Of a stretch of 64,000 nt of DNA, positions 1 through 12,000 are shown piece after piece. The translations under genes and the position numbers were made by a program. The DNA comes from Aptenodytes patagonicus. Taxonomy: Eukaryota; Chordata; Aves; Sphenisciformes; Spheniscidae. The DNA is taken from assembly GCF_965638725.1 (NCBI RefSeq), contig NC_134949.1, positions 121,891,794 through 121,955,793 on the forward strand. The letters are read 5' to 3'. Every line of letters begins with the position of its first letter. Position 1 is the stretch's first letter. The notes under the pieces are model-generated. The model made no database searches. It was not told where the DNA came from and was given only the letters and a program-made list of their open reading frames with translations.

Positions 1-2115
1 CTCAACCCACAAATATCTGTTTATTTTTCTTCATTGTATTTATTCTTGGTTGGGAAGACAAGCATTAATTTTTCAGAATAATTTTGCAATTTTGGACTTT
101 TCATTTCTTCAGGCTATAACTGAGTTGGGGACAATGAAATGTTGTAAAGAAAATCATCAAGCTATGAGGGTAAGGTGGGGTTTTTTTTTTGCTTTTCTGG
201 CTTGGACTCGCTGTACTATAAGCCATCATAACACTGCAGATCTGTGAGTTGCCAGAGGATGGACTTAATGATTCAATAGGCAAATTCCCTGATCTCTAAT
301 TCATCTGATTTTTTGAGTGTCAAATATAAATGGGAATACAAAAAATGCAAAGTTTGAGTGACAGTTCTGTTTGCAAAATGAAACCTGTATTTTGTTTTCT
401 GAGGAGCTGGCAATGAACAGCATCCCCCCCCCTCAAGTTTGCATGGAAGTTCAAGTTCATAAATCCAAGTTTTCAAAAAAATATTTTCCTCTAGTCCCTG
501 AGGTTCTCCTGCTTGCGGTCTTTGGGAAGATTATAACGTGGCTGTCTCTTGGGCATAATGATTCACTCATTCTATCTCCAGAAGCAGTTGCTGCCCACTG
601 AGCTTTTCTCTTGTTACTTCTTGCGAATGGCACTGGAAGAGGCTACTCTGTCTCCAATCAAAAGAAGGATTTTTTGGCAAGGGCAGAAAAGAGCCTCACA
701 GTCTCCCTTAACAATGTTGTACCTCTTGTCAGCATCTTAGGCTAGGAGGGAGAAAATCTTCCTTTTCTACTGTAATAGTTCTGTATTAAGTCCCAGGACA
801 AGTGTTTGCCCCTATGGCTTCATGGAATAGCTGAGAGAAGTCTAACTGACGGTAGCATGGGGTTTACTACAGACCAAAATCTTTGGAGATCAGTAATAGT
901 TTGCCTCTTCATAACACAAGAAGGGAAGAAGGAAATAAAAAGAGAAAGTGAGTGAGAAAAAGGAAGTGCATAGGGATCTCTCAGATTTCCTCAGAAAGCC
1001 ATTGGGATACAACAAAAATAAGCATCACTCCTATGAGACAACACAGGGGAATATGAAACTGTAGATCTGAAGGAAACAGAGAACAGCTGTGGCAGGATAT
1101 GAGAGAGAGAATGGGCATCTGGTCTGTGAGTTCAGGATTCATGGATTTTCCCACTCTGCAAAAATTTAGTACACATAACTGCAAGTCTGAGCTGAGTGGC
1201 ATGGATATGAAGAGGTTATGTGGTTCCTGGAGAAACAATGCCCATTTGGCATAACCAAAAAGTTACAGGAGATCTATACTTTCTTTGTGATGTCTTGGTT
1301 TTGTTTTTCTCAAAAGAGCTCATGCTTGGCTTCTTGCGTGTGCTGCTACTCACTGAATAAACTCTGTTCACATCCTAGAGTTTGAATGCGTTTTTACGCT
1401 GAATTATCTGCTGGTTACCTGGGTCCTTTCTCCAGCTTAAGTGGAACCAAGCTCTTGCTTAATTTGACCCTCAGATTTAGCAGGCAGTGAGAGTTAGGTT
1501 CAATAAGATGGTTATGATCCATGAGGTATGACTATGAGGCAAAAAATTAAGACAATTTCCTTAGGAAAGCGCACGTGTTGATAAAGCAGTTCATGGAAAA
1601 CCTGACAGACGTCTTCATCACTGATGCCTTCTTTGATTGCCATACTATCCCAAAAACATGTTCACTTTTAACTTAAGCATTTTTTTATTGAAGGCTTAAT
1701 CCTTCATCTGTCATTAAGGCCAGTGAAAACAAATTGCTCCATTAGCAGCAGGCTGATTAGCACTCCAGTATAAGTATGCTGTCTCTTCAGCAGCCAGTTG
1801 ACTTTTAGCATTGGTCAGTTAGATTGAGTTGGAAGTCACAGTTCTTACTTTGGCCTGTCAGCTCAGGCTTCAATTTTCATGAAACTTGTAGGAACTTTAT
1901 TTCTCTGAGCCCTGTACCCCTCAAGTTTGAAACTGGCCATTGAGCTTAAAAGTTGTTGAGTAAGGGAATGGCAGGTGGACAGAGATCACGATCTCATAAG
2001 CTTCATCTCCTTTGGAAATAGTCAACTGAAAATTCTCAAGGACTGATTCTAAGAAAAGCAACAGCTTTGCATGCTCTGAAACCAAACTAGACATTTGGAA
2101 AGGGAAAGGTTTTTA

Positions 2116-2162
2116 TGGTCACTAGCTTATCTAGTGACCAAAACTAGATTACCACTAGTTTT
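2116..2162. repeat. Two adjacent perfect hairpins
   Basis: TGGTCACTAG (2116-2125) and CTAGTGACCA (2131-2140) form a 10-bp perfect stem around a 5-base loop. Directly adjoining it, AAAACTAG (2140-2147) and CTAGTTTT (2155-2162) form an 8-bp stem around a 7-base loop. Both stems meet their loops at CTAG. Function unknown. Confidence 0.7.
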
Positions 2163-5158
2163 TCCAAGTGAACATCTATCCCCACATCAAAAAGGTTTAG
2201 ATAATATAAAAAATACAGTGATACACAAAAATTATTTTCCTTGCATGGCAAACCAGCTTTTCATGCCATCTCCTGCAGTACAAGCAAAAGGATGAAGTTA
2301 GTAGGATAGCAGTCACTTGTAAAGAGAGTGTTGAGAGGAATAGTGGAAAAAGGCACGCTGAAAAAAAAAAAGCAATGGAGGGAAATTAAGTCAAATTAGT
2401 GACTATGCAAGAAAGCATATATCAAGCAAGTATGGATTTTTATGTGTATCTGCTGAGTGAAGCTGTCATGCTCATTTCTGAACAGTGAGTAGAATAAACA
2501 ATGCTTCTGCCTAAGGGTATTTCTTACTGATAGAAGACTGTAAGACCAAGTTCGGCTGGAATGACTCAAACAGTATGCTTACAAGGCACTTGGATGAAAA
2601 AGAATAAAATGATGGGCCAAGAAACATAGCATTGTGAATTTCAGAAACAGTGTCTTTCCTGGATAACATTTTGCCCTCTGTTGCGATTACTAATTCTGAA
2701 AAAGAGCTACCACAGAAAGAACTTGCAGACAACTGGGGTAAGAGACTAAAGAGAATTACGAGAGGCAGATCCTTGCTTCTGTGAATGGAGCCAAATAGGC
2801 ACTGTCATATCCACACACACAGCCCGGCTCTGAAAGCAGTGATTATGCAGTAACCCTGAACAGCATGGTCTGTGGCGTAGCTGCTTCTAAAGACCAGTGG
2901 AGGGTGTGGCAGAGGGGATGGGGGAGGAAACTTAGGGGTTAATTTCTCTTCAACGCTTCCTTCACAAACCAATGGAGAAAATGTTGCTGGAGAAGTACTG
3001 CAGCTGGATCCCAAATATCAATAAATATCAGATTGATGCTTCTAATGGTGTTTATAGTAGAGTTTATCAACAATTCTGTTATCACCGCGTGAGATCTCTT
3101 CCTTCAAACTCGCCAGTCTTGCTTGTGTATTTTTAATGACTGTTGGCACAATTCATCATAAAACTGCGGGAGCTGATGTAGATTTACCGAATGGGTTAGC
3201 CTTCTGGGACTCCCACAACAATATGTGTGCTATTTCAATCTACTTTGATCTAAAATGGATTTGTATGTCTTTAAAAAGAGCTAGCAAATTGCTGTGCTAA
3301 TTAAGCTAGATTGAACGATGCACATGAACTAACATTACTAAATCTGTATATGAAGGCCTGATTCTGAGAATCCTCATAAGCTGTGTGCTACTCAGCTTCA
3401 GGCTCTAAAAATATTACATTGCAAAGCTGCTCTCTTGCCAAAAAGACATTACATCAGTCAACGCTGAGATTGCGTTTAATACGTGCTGGGCATTAGACTC
3501 AGCTTAAAATGCTGTTCTCCTTGATGCATCCATGTGGTGAGGTTCATGCCAGTGCAGTGAGGCTGGACAGAATGCACACATTTCTTTTTCACTCTAATGC
3601 TGACAACTGAAAAAAAGCCTTAAGGCCTTGTGTTGACATCCTCCACCATAAGGAATGAATCCAGCAAATCTGAGTACCCTGTACTCTCTTGTGCCATACG
3701 CAGGAGGCGTAACACATCACTTGGCTGTCCGCTTCCAGGCTTTTTGGTAGTCATATTTTTTTTAAACTGAAACTTTCTAAGTTCTCAGTTTTTCAGTGTT
3801 TTTAAGAGAAAAAAAATTCTTTCTGGATTTTCATACCTTCAGGTTCATTACTACCATTATTGTTGCTATTCAAAGCAATAATGCCAGGAGCAAATGTTGA
3901 GTATAAAACCTATAACCTTTTAAGAGATCTATTTCACACAAAGAGATGTCTATTTACAACCTTTACTCTCTTAGGCCACTTATTTTTGTCTGTCATTGTT
4001 ATTACAGTTTATCAGTCCTCCTTTGCAACAAGAAGTGATCAGTAAGGTTTAAAGCTTTGTTCAGCTGCTCAGCCTCAGTGTTTTGTGTGTTTTTCTGGTG
4101 CTGTGTTTTTTTAGTTGAAGTTCTTTGTCAACACAGTGGAGCCTGTGACTAATTCGGCTAATTCTGGAAGAAAGGATTACGCTTGGATTCTGCATTGGTG
4201 TTTTGAGTCTCAGTAAAAAGTTACAATGAGTGAGTAGTCTGGGTTATGCAGACAGTTGGGTGGGATGATACCTTCTGGCCTTCAAATCAATGGGATCTGT
4301 TTATTGCCATATGATTCAGGCTTAACTTCTGAGCCAGTCTGTAACGTCTTGTATGTGATTTTGTATGCAGAGCGCCCCATACATGGCTTATGAATGTGTG
4401 TCTTGGATAAATGGGAAAGCTCCTAGCGGGGCTTTCACACAGAGGCGTAGAGATGTTATTGGGACACTGCAGTATTGCCAAGTTTTTCTAGTTTAGACAA
4501 TTCTCACAGTAGTTGACTTTTTTTAAATAAAGTTTCATATTGTTTTAAAGAAGTGACATTTATTGTTTTTGAAAAAAAAGAGGAGACCTGTAGTCCTCCT
4601 CATTGCAGAGTAACGCTTGAAAAAGTGACTGCCGTAGCTAACCACCACCTCCCCCTCCATCACCCAACAACCCAGAAAACAAAGAGAAAAAAAAACAACA
4701 TTAGGTTTAAAACATTAAGTCATCTAAGGATTTTTATAGGGTCTGCTTAAGATTCTGTTTGCTCAGGGTAAGAAACTCCATAACTCACAAGTCGTCGGGT
4801 TTCCCGGTCCAGGCGCACGCACAGCCATGACCTCACTCCATCCATGCTGGGGCGAGCCGCGGTTGTGCTCCAGCCCTCCCTGTGCCCTGCTTTCCAGGGG
4901 AAGGGAATCTCCTCGTGTGCTGGCCGGAGGGGAGATAGCGAGTACTTCCTGTGCGGGGGACCAGGACTCAGAGGTGTGTTGTAGTCCAGGCACAGCCTCT
5001 AGCTCCCATATTAGGTATTTAAAAAAAAAAAGTTTTCTCAGAATCCACAACTAACAGATATTGATTAATTAAACAAATACAAAACAGGAGATTCTGAACA
5101 ACAAATAGTGCCCTGAAGTGCCTGTAGCCCAGGCGATGTGCTGGGCCGGTGCCTGAAA

Positions 5159-5218
5159 GTGACACAATCCTGCTGTCTGATTTGGATGGTGACACAACCC
5201 CGCTGTCTATTTTGGATG
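5159..5218 (+). repeat. 30-bp unit, two tandem copies
   Basis: Units at 5159-5188 and 5189-5218 both start GTGACACAA and end TTTGGATG, differing at four positions by eye. It looks like a local tandem duplication in non-coding DNA. Confidence 0.8.
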
Positions 5219-8200
5219 ACCTGATTTGATTGCGCCAGTTGAGAGAAATGCAGAAAAGGAAGCATGCCTCAGAAAGAGTGACAGACCCATTCAACTGTTA
5301 CAATGCCCTCTCTCCTGATAATCACGGCTGTTATTAATTGTAGAGATAAGAACATATTTTTCCCCTAGCCTTACATTGTCATTCGGCTAAATTTGCTGCC
5401 TTGAGGGAAATGTGTTTCTGTACAGAATTTGGTAAACAATACAGGGATACTCATGGTCTCAAGAAGACGAAGCTTTCTAGCAGGGTGACTGCAAGGCCAC
5501 GCTGCCCAGGAAAGGAGGGAAAGCAACTGGAAACCGCTCCCTCCTGTGCAAGCACCACTTCGGGACCGAGGTGAGAGGCAGCAGCTGCTGAGAAAAGTTT
5601 ATTCCCTTGCCGAGTGCAGGGCAGGCAGCGCCCCAGTATGTGAAGAGGGCCAGCATGAGGAGAGGAAAGAAGCTGGAGTTTTTCAGGGAAGAGCAGGAGG
5701 AAATCGTGACTTTTCGGGTGGGAATTCTTTCTCAGTGTGGGCTGTGAGCTGCCCAGTTGGCACCGCTCTTCGCAAAGAGCTGACCACTCCACCTGTGTCT
5801 ACGTAGTCTGTGTGTGTAGTAATAAAAAATGCAGGTTTGTGTGGTCTGCCATGTGAGACGAGCAATTTAGGTACTAGTACGTCACCACTTCTCTTATCAG
5901 AGGACATTAGGTTTCAGCCAATTTCCATTACTGTTTTTATTCTTTATTGTGTGTGCAAATATGCAAGGATTTTAATAATGGCAGAGTCGCTTTAAATGCC
6001 GCTTGGAAAGCCGGAGAGCACGTTGTCTTACTTTCACCAGTGCATCTAATGCTATTTTTACAAGTGGACCATATTGCTTATACAGAATCAGAGCAAGTTT
6101 TTTATAAAGGCATTTTTTTGAAGGATTGAATAGTTGCAATTGTTGGAGAAAGGTGCTTAGATACTGGATTAGGAATTTGCAGGATCAAAGTAGCAGTTAA
6201 GATGCCAGGGAACTCATCCAAATCAGAACATAGCTGATATTCTTTAGGGAATACTGGGCTGTTTTGTATACAGCACTCTTTGCTCCAAGTAACTTAAAAC
6301 CTGGGGAATCGAAATGATTACAAATATCGGGCTAAATCTTTCAAGGTGTTGAGTGCCCACAACTCAGGTTGGGCTGAATATTCTTTTACACTGTGGCCCT
6401 TTATGCTATGATGGCAATGTCAAAGGCATTCAGCGGCAGTAAATGCCACTGGAGGCCCCTTTACAGTATCGGACCGTAGTAAAGTCGCTTGGGTGCAGTT
6501 GGGCATACGGCCCATTTTCCTGGCAATACTCGGCACCTTTCAGGAGCAGGCTGACAGAGGAGTGGCTCTGGCAGGAAAGCTCAATTATTTGTGATCTCAA
6601 TTACACAGAAAATGTAGGGGATGGATTTGTTCTTTTATTTTTTTAACCTGTGAGAAGCCATGGGGTTTTCTGATGGGCTGGTCTCCTTGAGATCTAGACT
6701 GCAAATACAGGGCATGAAATTCTCTTCGTCCTGATTTTAGTGCCAGTGTTCAAACGGAGTTCAATGAGGTGAGGAACTCACCTACATCTTTGCTGCACTG
6801 GAAGGTGCATCTAGCTGACTCCTGTTCTCTCCTGGGCTCTAGATGAGAAACAGCAGAGACAATAGCGGAGCAGGCTTCTCCTTTCTCCAGACTTAGTAAC
6901 TGATAGGGGAGCTGAATTTTCCTATCCAGTTGCACAGCTGGAGCTGGAAAAGATGCCAGAGAACCGAAATATTTTATTTTCATATCATTTACTTGGAATA
7001 CTTAAATTTCTATTTAAAAACCTTTTTTAAATTGCTCATCTTTGGTGAAAGGTTTGAAAAGGGCAAAAAGTCTGAAAAATAAATGGCATGAGCAAACTCT
7101 TTTTTCAGTATTTTCTTTGAGAAAACTAATTTTTGTTTTAGTGGTACAAAAATCTTGTCATTCTAGTTCTGATTCAGCCACCAAAACAAGAAAATACGGT
7201 TTGGGTTTTTTTCTCTGTTATACTTAACAGCAATAATGTTGCTGTCACCGCAATGGGGTAAGCAAGGCTTCTGAGGAGAAGATACTACCTTTTGTCTTCA
7301 ATTAGACTAATTATATGTTTGGAAAAGAGGCAAAGGTAGGAAAATTACAATTTTTGAAATTAGAAAGATACGAATGTGATCATGGTCTCAGTTTTAAAAC
7401 TTCTACAAATCTTTTCACAAATAAATCAGTGGAAGCTCTTAGTTCTTTCTCATTACTTAATATGTTGGGTTTGGAGAATTTTGTTTGGGTTTTTTGACGT
7501 GAATGTGGATGAACTTGGTGTTCTAGAAGTTGGGAATTGATTTTAGAGAGAATTATACAGAATTTAATGCATGTATAAGAATAAGGAAACTATTCAAATA
7601 TAGTTATTGTATGCACATTAATAAAAAGTTTGGCTAATAGTGGAAGAATTAGAAAACAGATTTGCTTTGATTGTTGTATATTGGGTTGTCATAAAACTCA
7701 TGGGGAAAAAAGTGGTTTGGGGTCTAATTTCTGTGTGTTTGTGGATGAGGGATGAGGAAGGATATTGCTTCATTTGTAGACTGGTATTTTGTACCCTTTA
7801 TCTCTCCTGTCCCTCACACCTCTTCTTCCCCTTTACCCACAAACCTTTTCTGCTTAAAGATAGATTTCACTCAAGTGTGACAGAGTGGTAGAGATATCAA
7901 AGCTTCATAAGTGTAGGTGAGGAATGTCTTTTAATTAAATTACCCCTAATAGTTTCCCATTACAAAGGCTAATTTTTAATGGTCAAAGGTAGCAGCCTGC
8001 GTGTTTCCATTAAAGTGTTCTGCAGAACAGAGAGAAGGGCAGTAGGAGATTAAATTTATAAATATTTGTGGTGATAACAGAAATCTTGGCTAAAGAAACA
8101 ATACACAATGAAATACAAATCAGAAAAACAGCTGTCCTTAGCTCTGCTACTCATGGACTTAATTATTAGAAGATGCAAACGGATGGTACAGATGGACAAC

Positions 8201-8845
8201 TGCATACAGATCCTACCTCCCCCTCTCCTGGTAACACCGACAAACTCTCTAGCAAATACAAAATTCTATGTATCTTACTTCTGGGTTTCTGTCCAGCACC
8301 TGCGGTGTCCAGCACTTATGGACCACCTTTCCTCGGTTATCCTACCATATGATTCAGTGATACAGAGAGAATCACTTTTATTCTCACTTGTGTGAAACAC
8401 AACTGCCTAGGAGCCCAGAAGTGCAAAGCATCAGTGTAAGACGAGGTGTAAGGAATACCTTAGCCAGCTGGAATGCAAGAGTCTAGCCCGCAAAACCAAG
8501 TAATAGCCCTTCCAACTTCTGCAAGCACGCCCTGGGATTGTTAGCAACCACGACTGGCAAGGGCCTGAGCCCATTTATTGTCTGTGAAATGACATCTCCG
8601 ACATAGTGCCGCTGCTGGAGTGCTGGTAGGGCTCTGACTCACTGCCACGCGACCTCTTGTTTTCCAGACCTGAGCATTACTAGCATGTAAAGGTTGACCC
8701 ATTCACAGAACCATGTGGTGTGGCAGCGGGCCATACATATAACCTTGACTACAATGCCCTTTCCAGAGACTGATTGTGGTTTTCTTATTATCTAACGAAC
8801 TTGTCATTTCCTGTACTAGTTGTAACAGAGCTGAATATTTTCTAG

Positions 8846-9042
8846 GTTACCTAACCAAACTGCTGCAAAATCATACTGCCTATGCCTGCGATGGGGAACA
8901 TTTGAGTCTGCACTGTCCTCGGCATTCAACAATAAGTGTTCAGTCAGCATTTTACGGGCAAGACTACCACATGTGTAGTACTCAGGAGCCTGAAACCAGG
9001 ATGACAGAACCCATAAACTGTGTGGCACCCACCTCTTTGCAG
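8846..9042 (+). CDS. EVA1C: EVA1C exon: first half of SUEL lectin domain 1
   Basis: Acceptor TTTTCTAG before 8846; donor GTATCG at 9043. The first two bases complete a glycine codon begun in the missing upstream exon, and the exon ends in phase 0. The peptide begins YLTKLLQNHTAYACDG, contains an N-glycosylation sequon (NHT) and the conserved ISVQSAFYG core, and supplies several of the SUEL cysteines. A longer ORF extends upstream of the acceptor, but that part is intron. Confidence 0.94.
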
Positions 9043-12000
9043 GTATCGCACGTTGTAAAGGTTCTTAATGCACAGAATGTTTTTGATGGTTTCCATATGG
9101 TGAGCTATGCTGTGTGAAAACGGCAAGTGTTCACAACGTTGAATGAAATGACATCGTGTCTATGTCAGTTTACCATCAAAAGTATTACAACTGAAAGGAT
9201 TTGTCTGGCCAGCGGGATATTACCATAGGATTGTGAAGGCTTTGTAGATTGCCTGCTATTTTGAAGAGCCTTGCTTTGGAAACCCCATTCTCAAAGTTCC
9301 CTAAAATAATCAATTCCATTCTAATCAAGGGCTAGTCATGACTGAGCAGACCAATCTTAATCCATCACACAGGCCCTCCTTGTCCCCAGGAGAGGATACA
9401 AACATTGGACAGAGAAGGGTTACAAATCCACTGAATAAGTTGGCATTCTGGTTGGTGTTTGGCTTGTTCCATGCCTATCTTTACTGACTGGAAAGGCACT
9501 GTGACAGCTAAACAGCAGATCCTAAGCACTTCTGCAGATACCTGCATTTCCGTGAATACATGATTTGTGTCAGTAATATCTTATGGTTTGTTTGCTGGGC
9601 CCACTTAAGTATAGCTTAAAATGATTCATACTTCATAAATTACTACTTTCTGCCGTGGAGACTTTTGTAACAAGGCTTAGAGGGTCTGACTTACACTGCT
9701 GTCAAAGACTTGTTTCATCATAGTGAAAATGCCCAGTGTTAGGCCAAATTCAGTAAGTCATTGCAAAAATGAGTAGTCAGTGGAATCTGAACATGTTCTG
9801 TTGGTGAAGCTGTTGTAAATGCTCTACAGAAGCTTTGATGAAGCTTGCAACATCTGTGCTTGCAGCCAACACATTGCTTCTTGACAACAGGGAACGTTTG
9901 TTCCCACCACTAGTGAGTTGAAGAGTTTTACGGGGTGGTTTGGCGGTAATATCCTCTCTCCAGAAACAATATTAGGGCAGTTTTATAAGTATGGCTTGCC
10001 CATGCTGTACTGCAACTTCTAAAGACATTCCAGACATGACCTATGGGCCATGTGAAAGTACATCTCTCCACCAAAAACAGTAGGCCAGATGCATCCTTGA
10101 TGTCATTTTACTGACTACAGCGAAGCGACACCAATGATTATTTTGGGCTTGTGAGTGCCTTTGTGAGGTCTCCCTGGGCAGTTTTTTCCCTTGATTATAA
10201 TAAACACAGCATGGGATAACTGTTGTATAAACTATCATCATCATTCAGGCACTGTCACTGATCAAAGGCACGAAAGCATTTTGACGAGGCCACGAACGTG
10301 AGAGATACAAATGCTCTGCATCTCAGGGAGTTCCGGTTCTGTCAAGAAGAAGAGACACATCCTGTAAACTGATTTCTTAGAAAAGAGCACCAGTGATCTC
10401 ATCCCTCCTCCCCTTCCCGTTGGAACCGCGTCTGCAGTGTGCATAATCGGGCATGATGCTACCCTGCAGCCGGGAGGAAGCATGACAGGCATTTTTTACA
10501 GTGACCTCCTATTAAAACAATCACTGCAAAGTTAGATCTGTCTCGAGATATTAACAGCCCAGTCCTATCTCATTATGAGTATCATTGTTTGCTTTTGTGG
10601 TTGCGTGTTTTTGCACAGCAACGTGATAGAAAATGCAACTGCTGTTTGCATTAAGTAGGAGAAAATACAAGCAGATGCACAGGAGATGATCCAGCTCAGG
10701 TGCAAACAGAAGGTGACTCAGTAGGGGACAGCTATCTCCACTTACTAAAGACATAACTCTATTTCACTGGCCTGTTCCAGAACCATCCCAATTAAGGAGT
10801 TATTTGTTTGACTTGCAACTCTGTAAAAGAAGAATTGACGGATAAAATTAAGTCTGCTGTGCCTTTTCTTGCCTTTTAAACTCTTTAGAGTGCACTTAGT
10901 GCTCAAAAAGTGTTGGATGCAAGTCCTCTTCTTCTACTGACGGGAACAAAAAGGCAAGAGTGTTACAGGATCACTGCAATGTGCTGCCAGTGTGTATCAT
11001 TTCTGCTTAGGAGGGATGGCTTCCAGGGATGACAGGAGAGATTCAGCCACTGCCAGCTCTCTCAGCCTGGAAACAAGAGTGCAGCTTGTGCTATCACAGT
11101 GGTAAATTTGTGTTTTGGCCTCTTGGTATGACTGAGACCCCTTCTGATGAGAAACAAGGCAAAAATTCCCATAGGTTTTACGGGAGTACCTAAAACTATC
11201 AGAGAATGGTGTCTTACAGTTCTTCCTGTTGAGAGTGGGGTAACCTGGAGACAATGCCCTCCTTATTGCAGTCTGCTGTGATTTTAAACATCAAGAATCC
11301 TGGGCACAACAACACAGACTATCCAAAAATAGTGTATAGAAAACCCTCTCTAAACTGGGCTTTGAAGGTGAATAAGAATTTCATAAGTACACTGCTGTAC
11401 TTAAACTGGGTTTTTTTAGGTGCTTTGGCTTGTGACTGTGTTAAAAACTCAGACTCATCTTGGGCAATGTCTTCATATTTTCTATAGCTACAGCTCCGAA
11501 ACCACTGATGAAGTGGGAATACTAATGTGAGCACTGGGAGTACGCAGTCCTTTTGCTGGACTTGGGGAGAGCCCACATGACCCTTTGTGTATAACACTGC
11601 TGGCCTTTTTATTGTCCTCCTCCGTTGCCACTCCCAGTGAAGCAGCACAGTAAGAACCATGGCATATTGCTGGGCCAAAAAATCTGGGGTAGATAAGGCC
11701 TTACAAGAGCATTTTAAAAAAAAAACCAACAGACAAGCAGGCTTAGGATAGCCAGGCACATCTGCGCTATCCAGTCAAACCAATTCTGAAATTTGTTCAA
11801 GTGGCAAGTCAAGTAAATACCTGATAATGTGTGTAATGGCAAGCAAGAAGTAAGTGCCCCTTAAGCAGGAGGTCCTACATACGACTTAAAGCTAGGGTTG
11901 TGCTTAAGTGTCACTAAGCACACCAAGTCATTAGTTAGAACTTTTTCAAGTGAAGATATTGCGGAGCGTGATCAGGTAAACTTAAGTAGATTGAGATGAA

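Larger units (their letters stand above)
1..8845. other. Probable EVA1C intron 1 (no exon seen)
   Basis: No ORF in this stretch resembles a known protein, and there is no CpG island that would suit the EVA1C first exon. It is AT-rich with short homopolymers (for example a T run near 181-190 and a C run near 423-431). Small structures are listed separately: twin hairpins at 2116-2162 and a 30-bp tandem duplication at 5159-5218. Assigning it to intron 1 assumes the signal-peptide exon lies left of the window. Confidence 0.55.

Noticed and set aside
4763..5054. Possible EVA1C first exon in a slightly GC-richer patch
   Set aside because: No signal peptide followed by a donor in the phase needed by the 8846 acceptor, and no CpG island.
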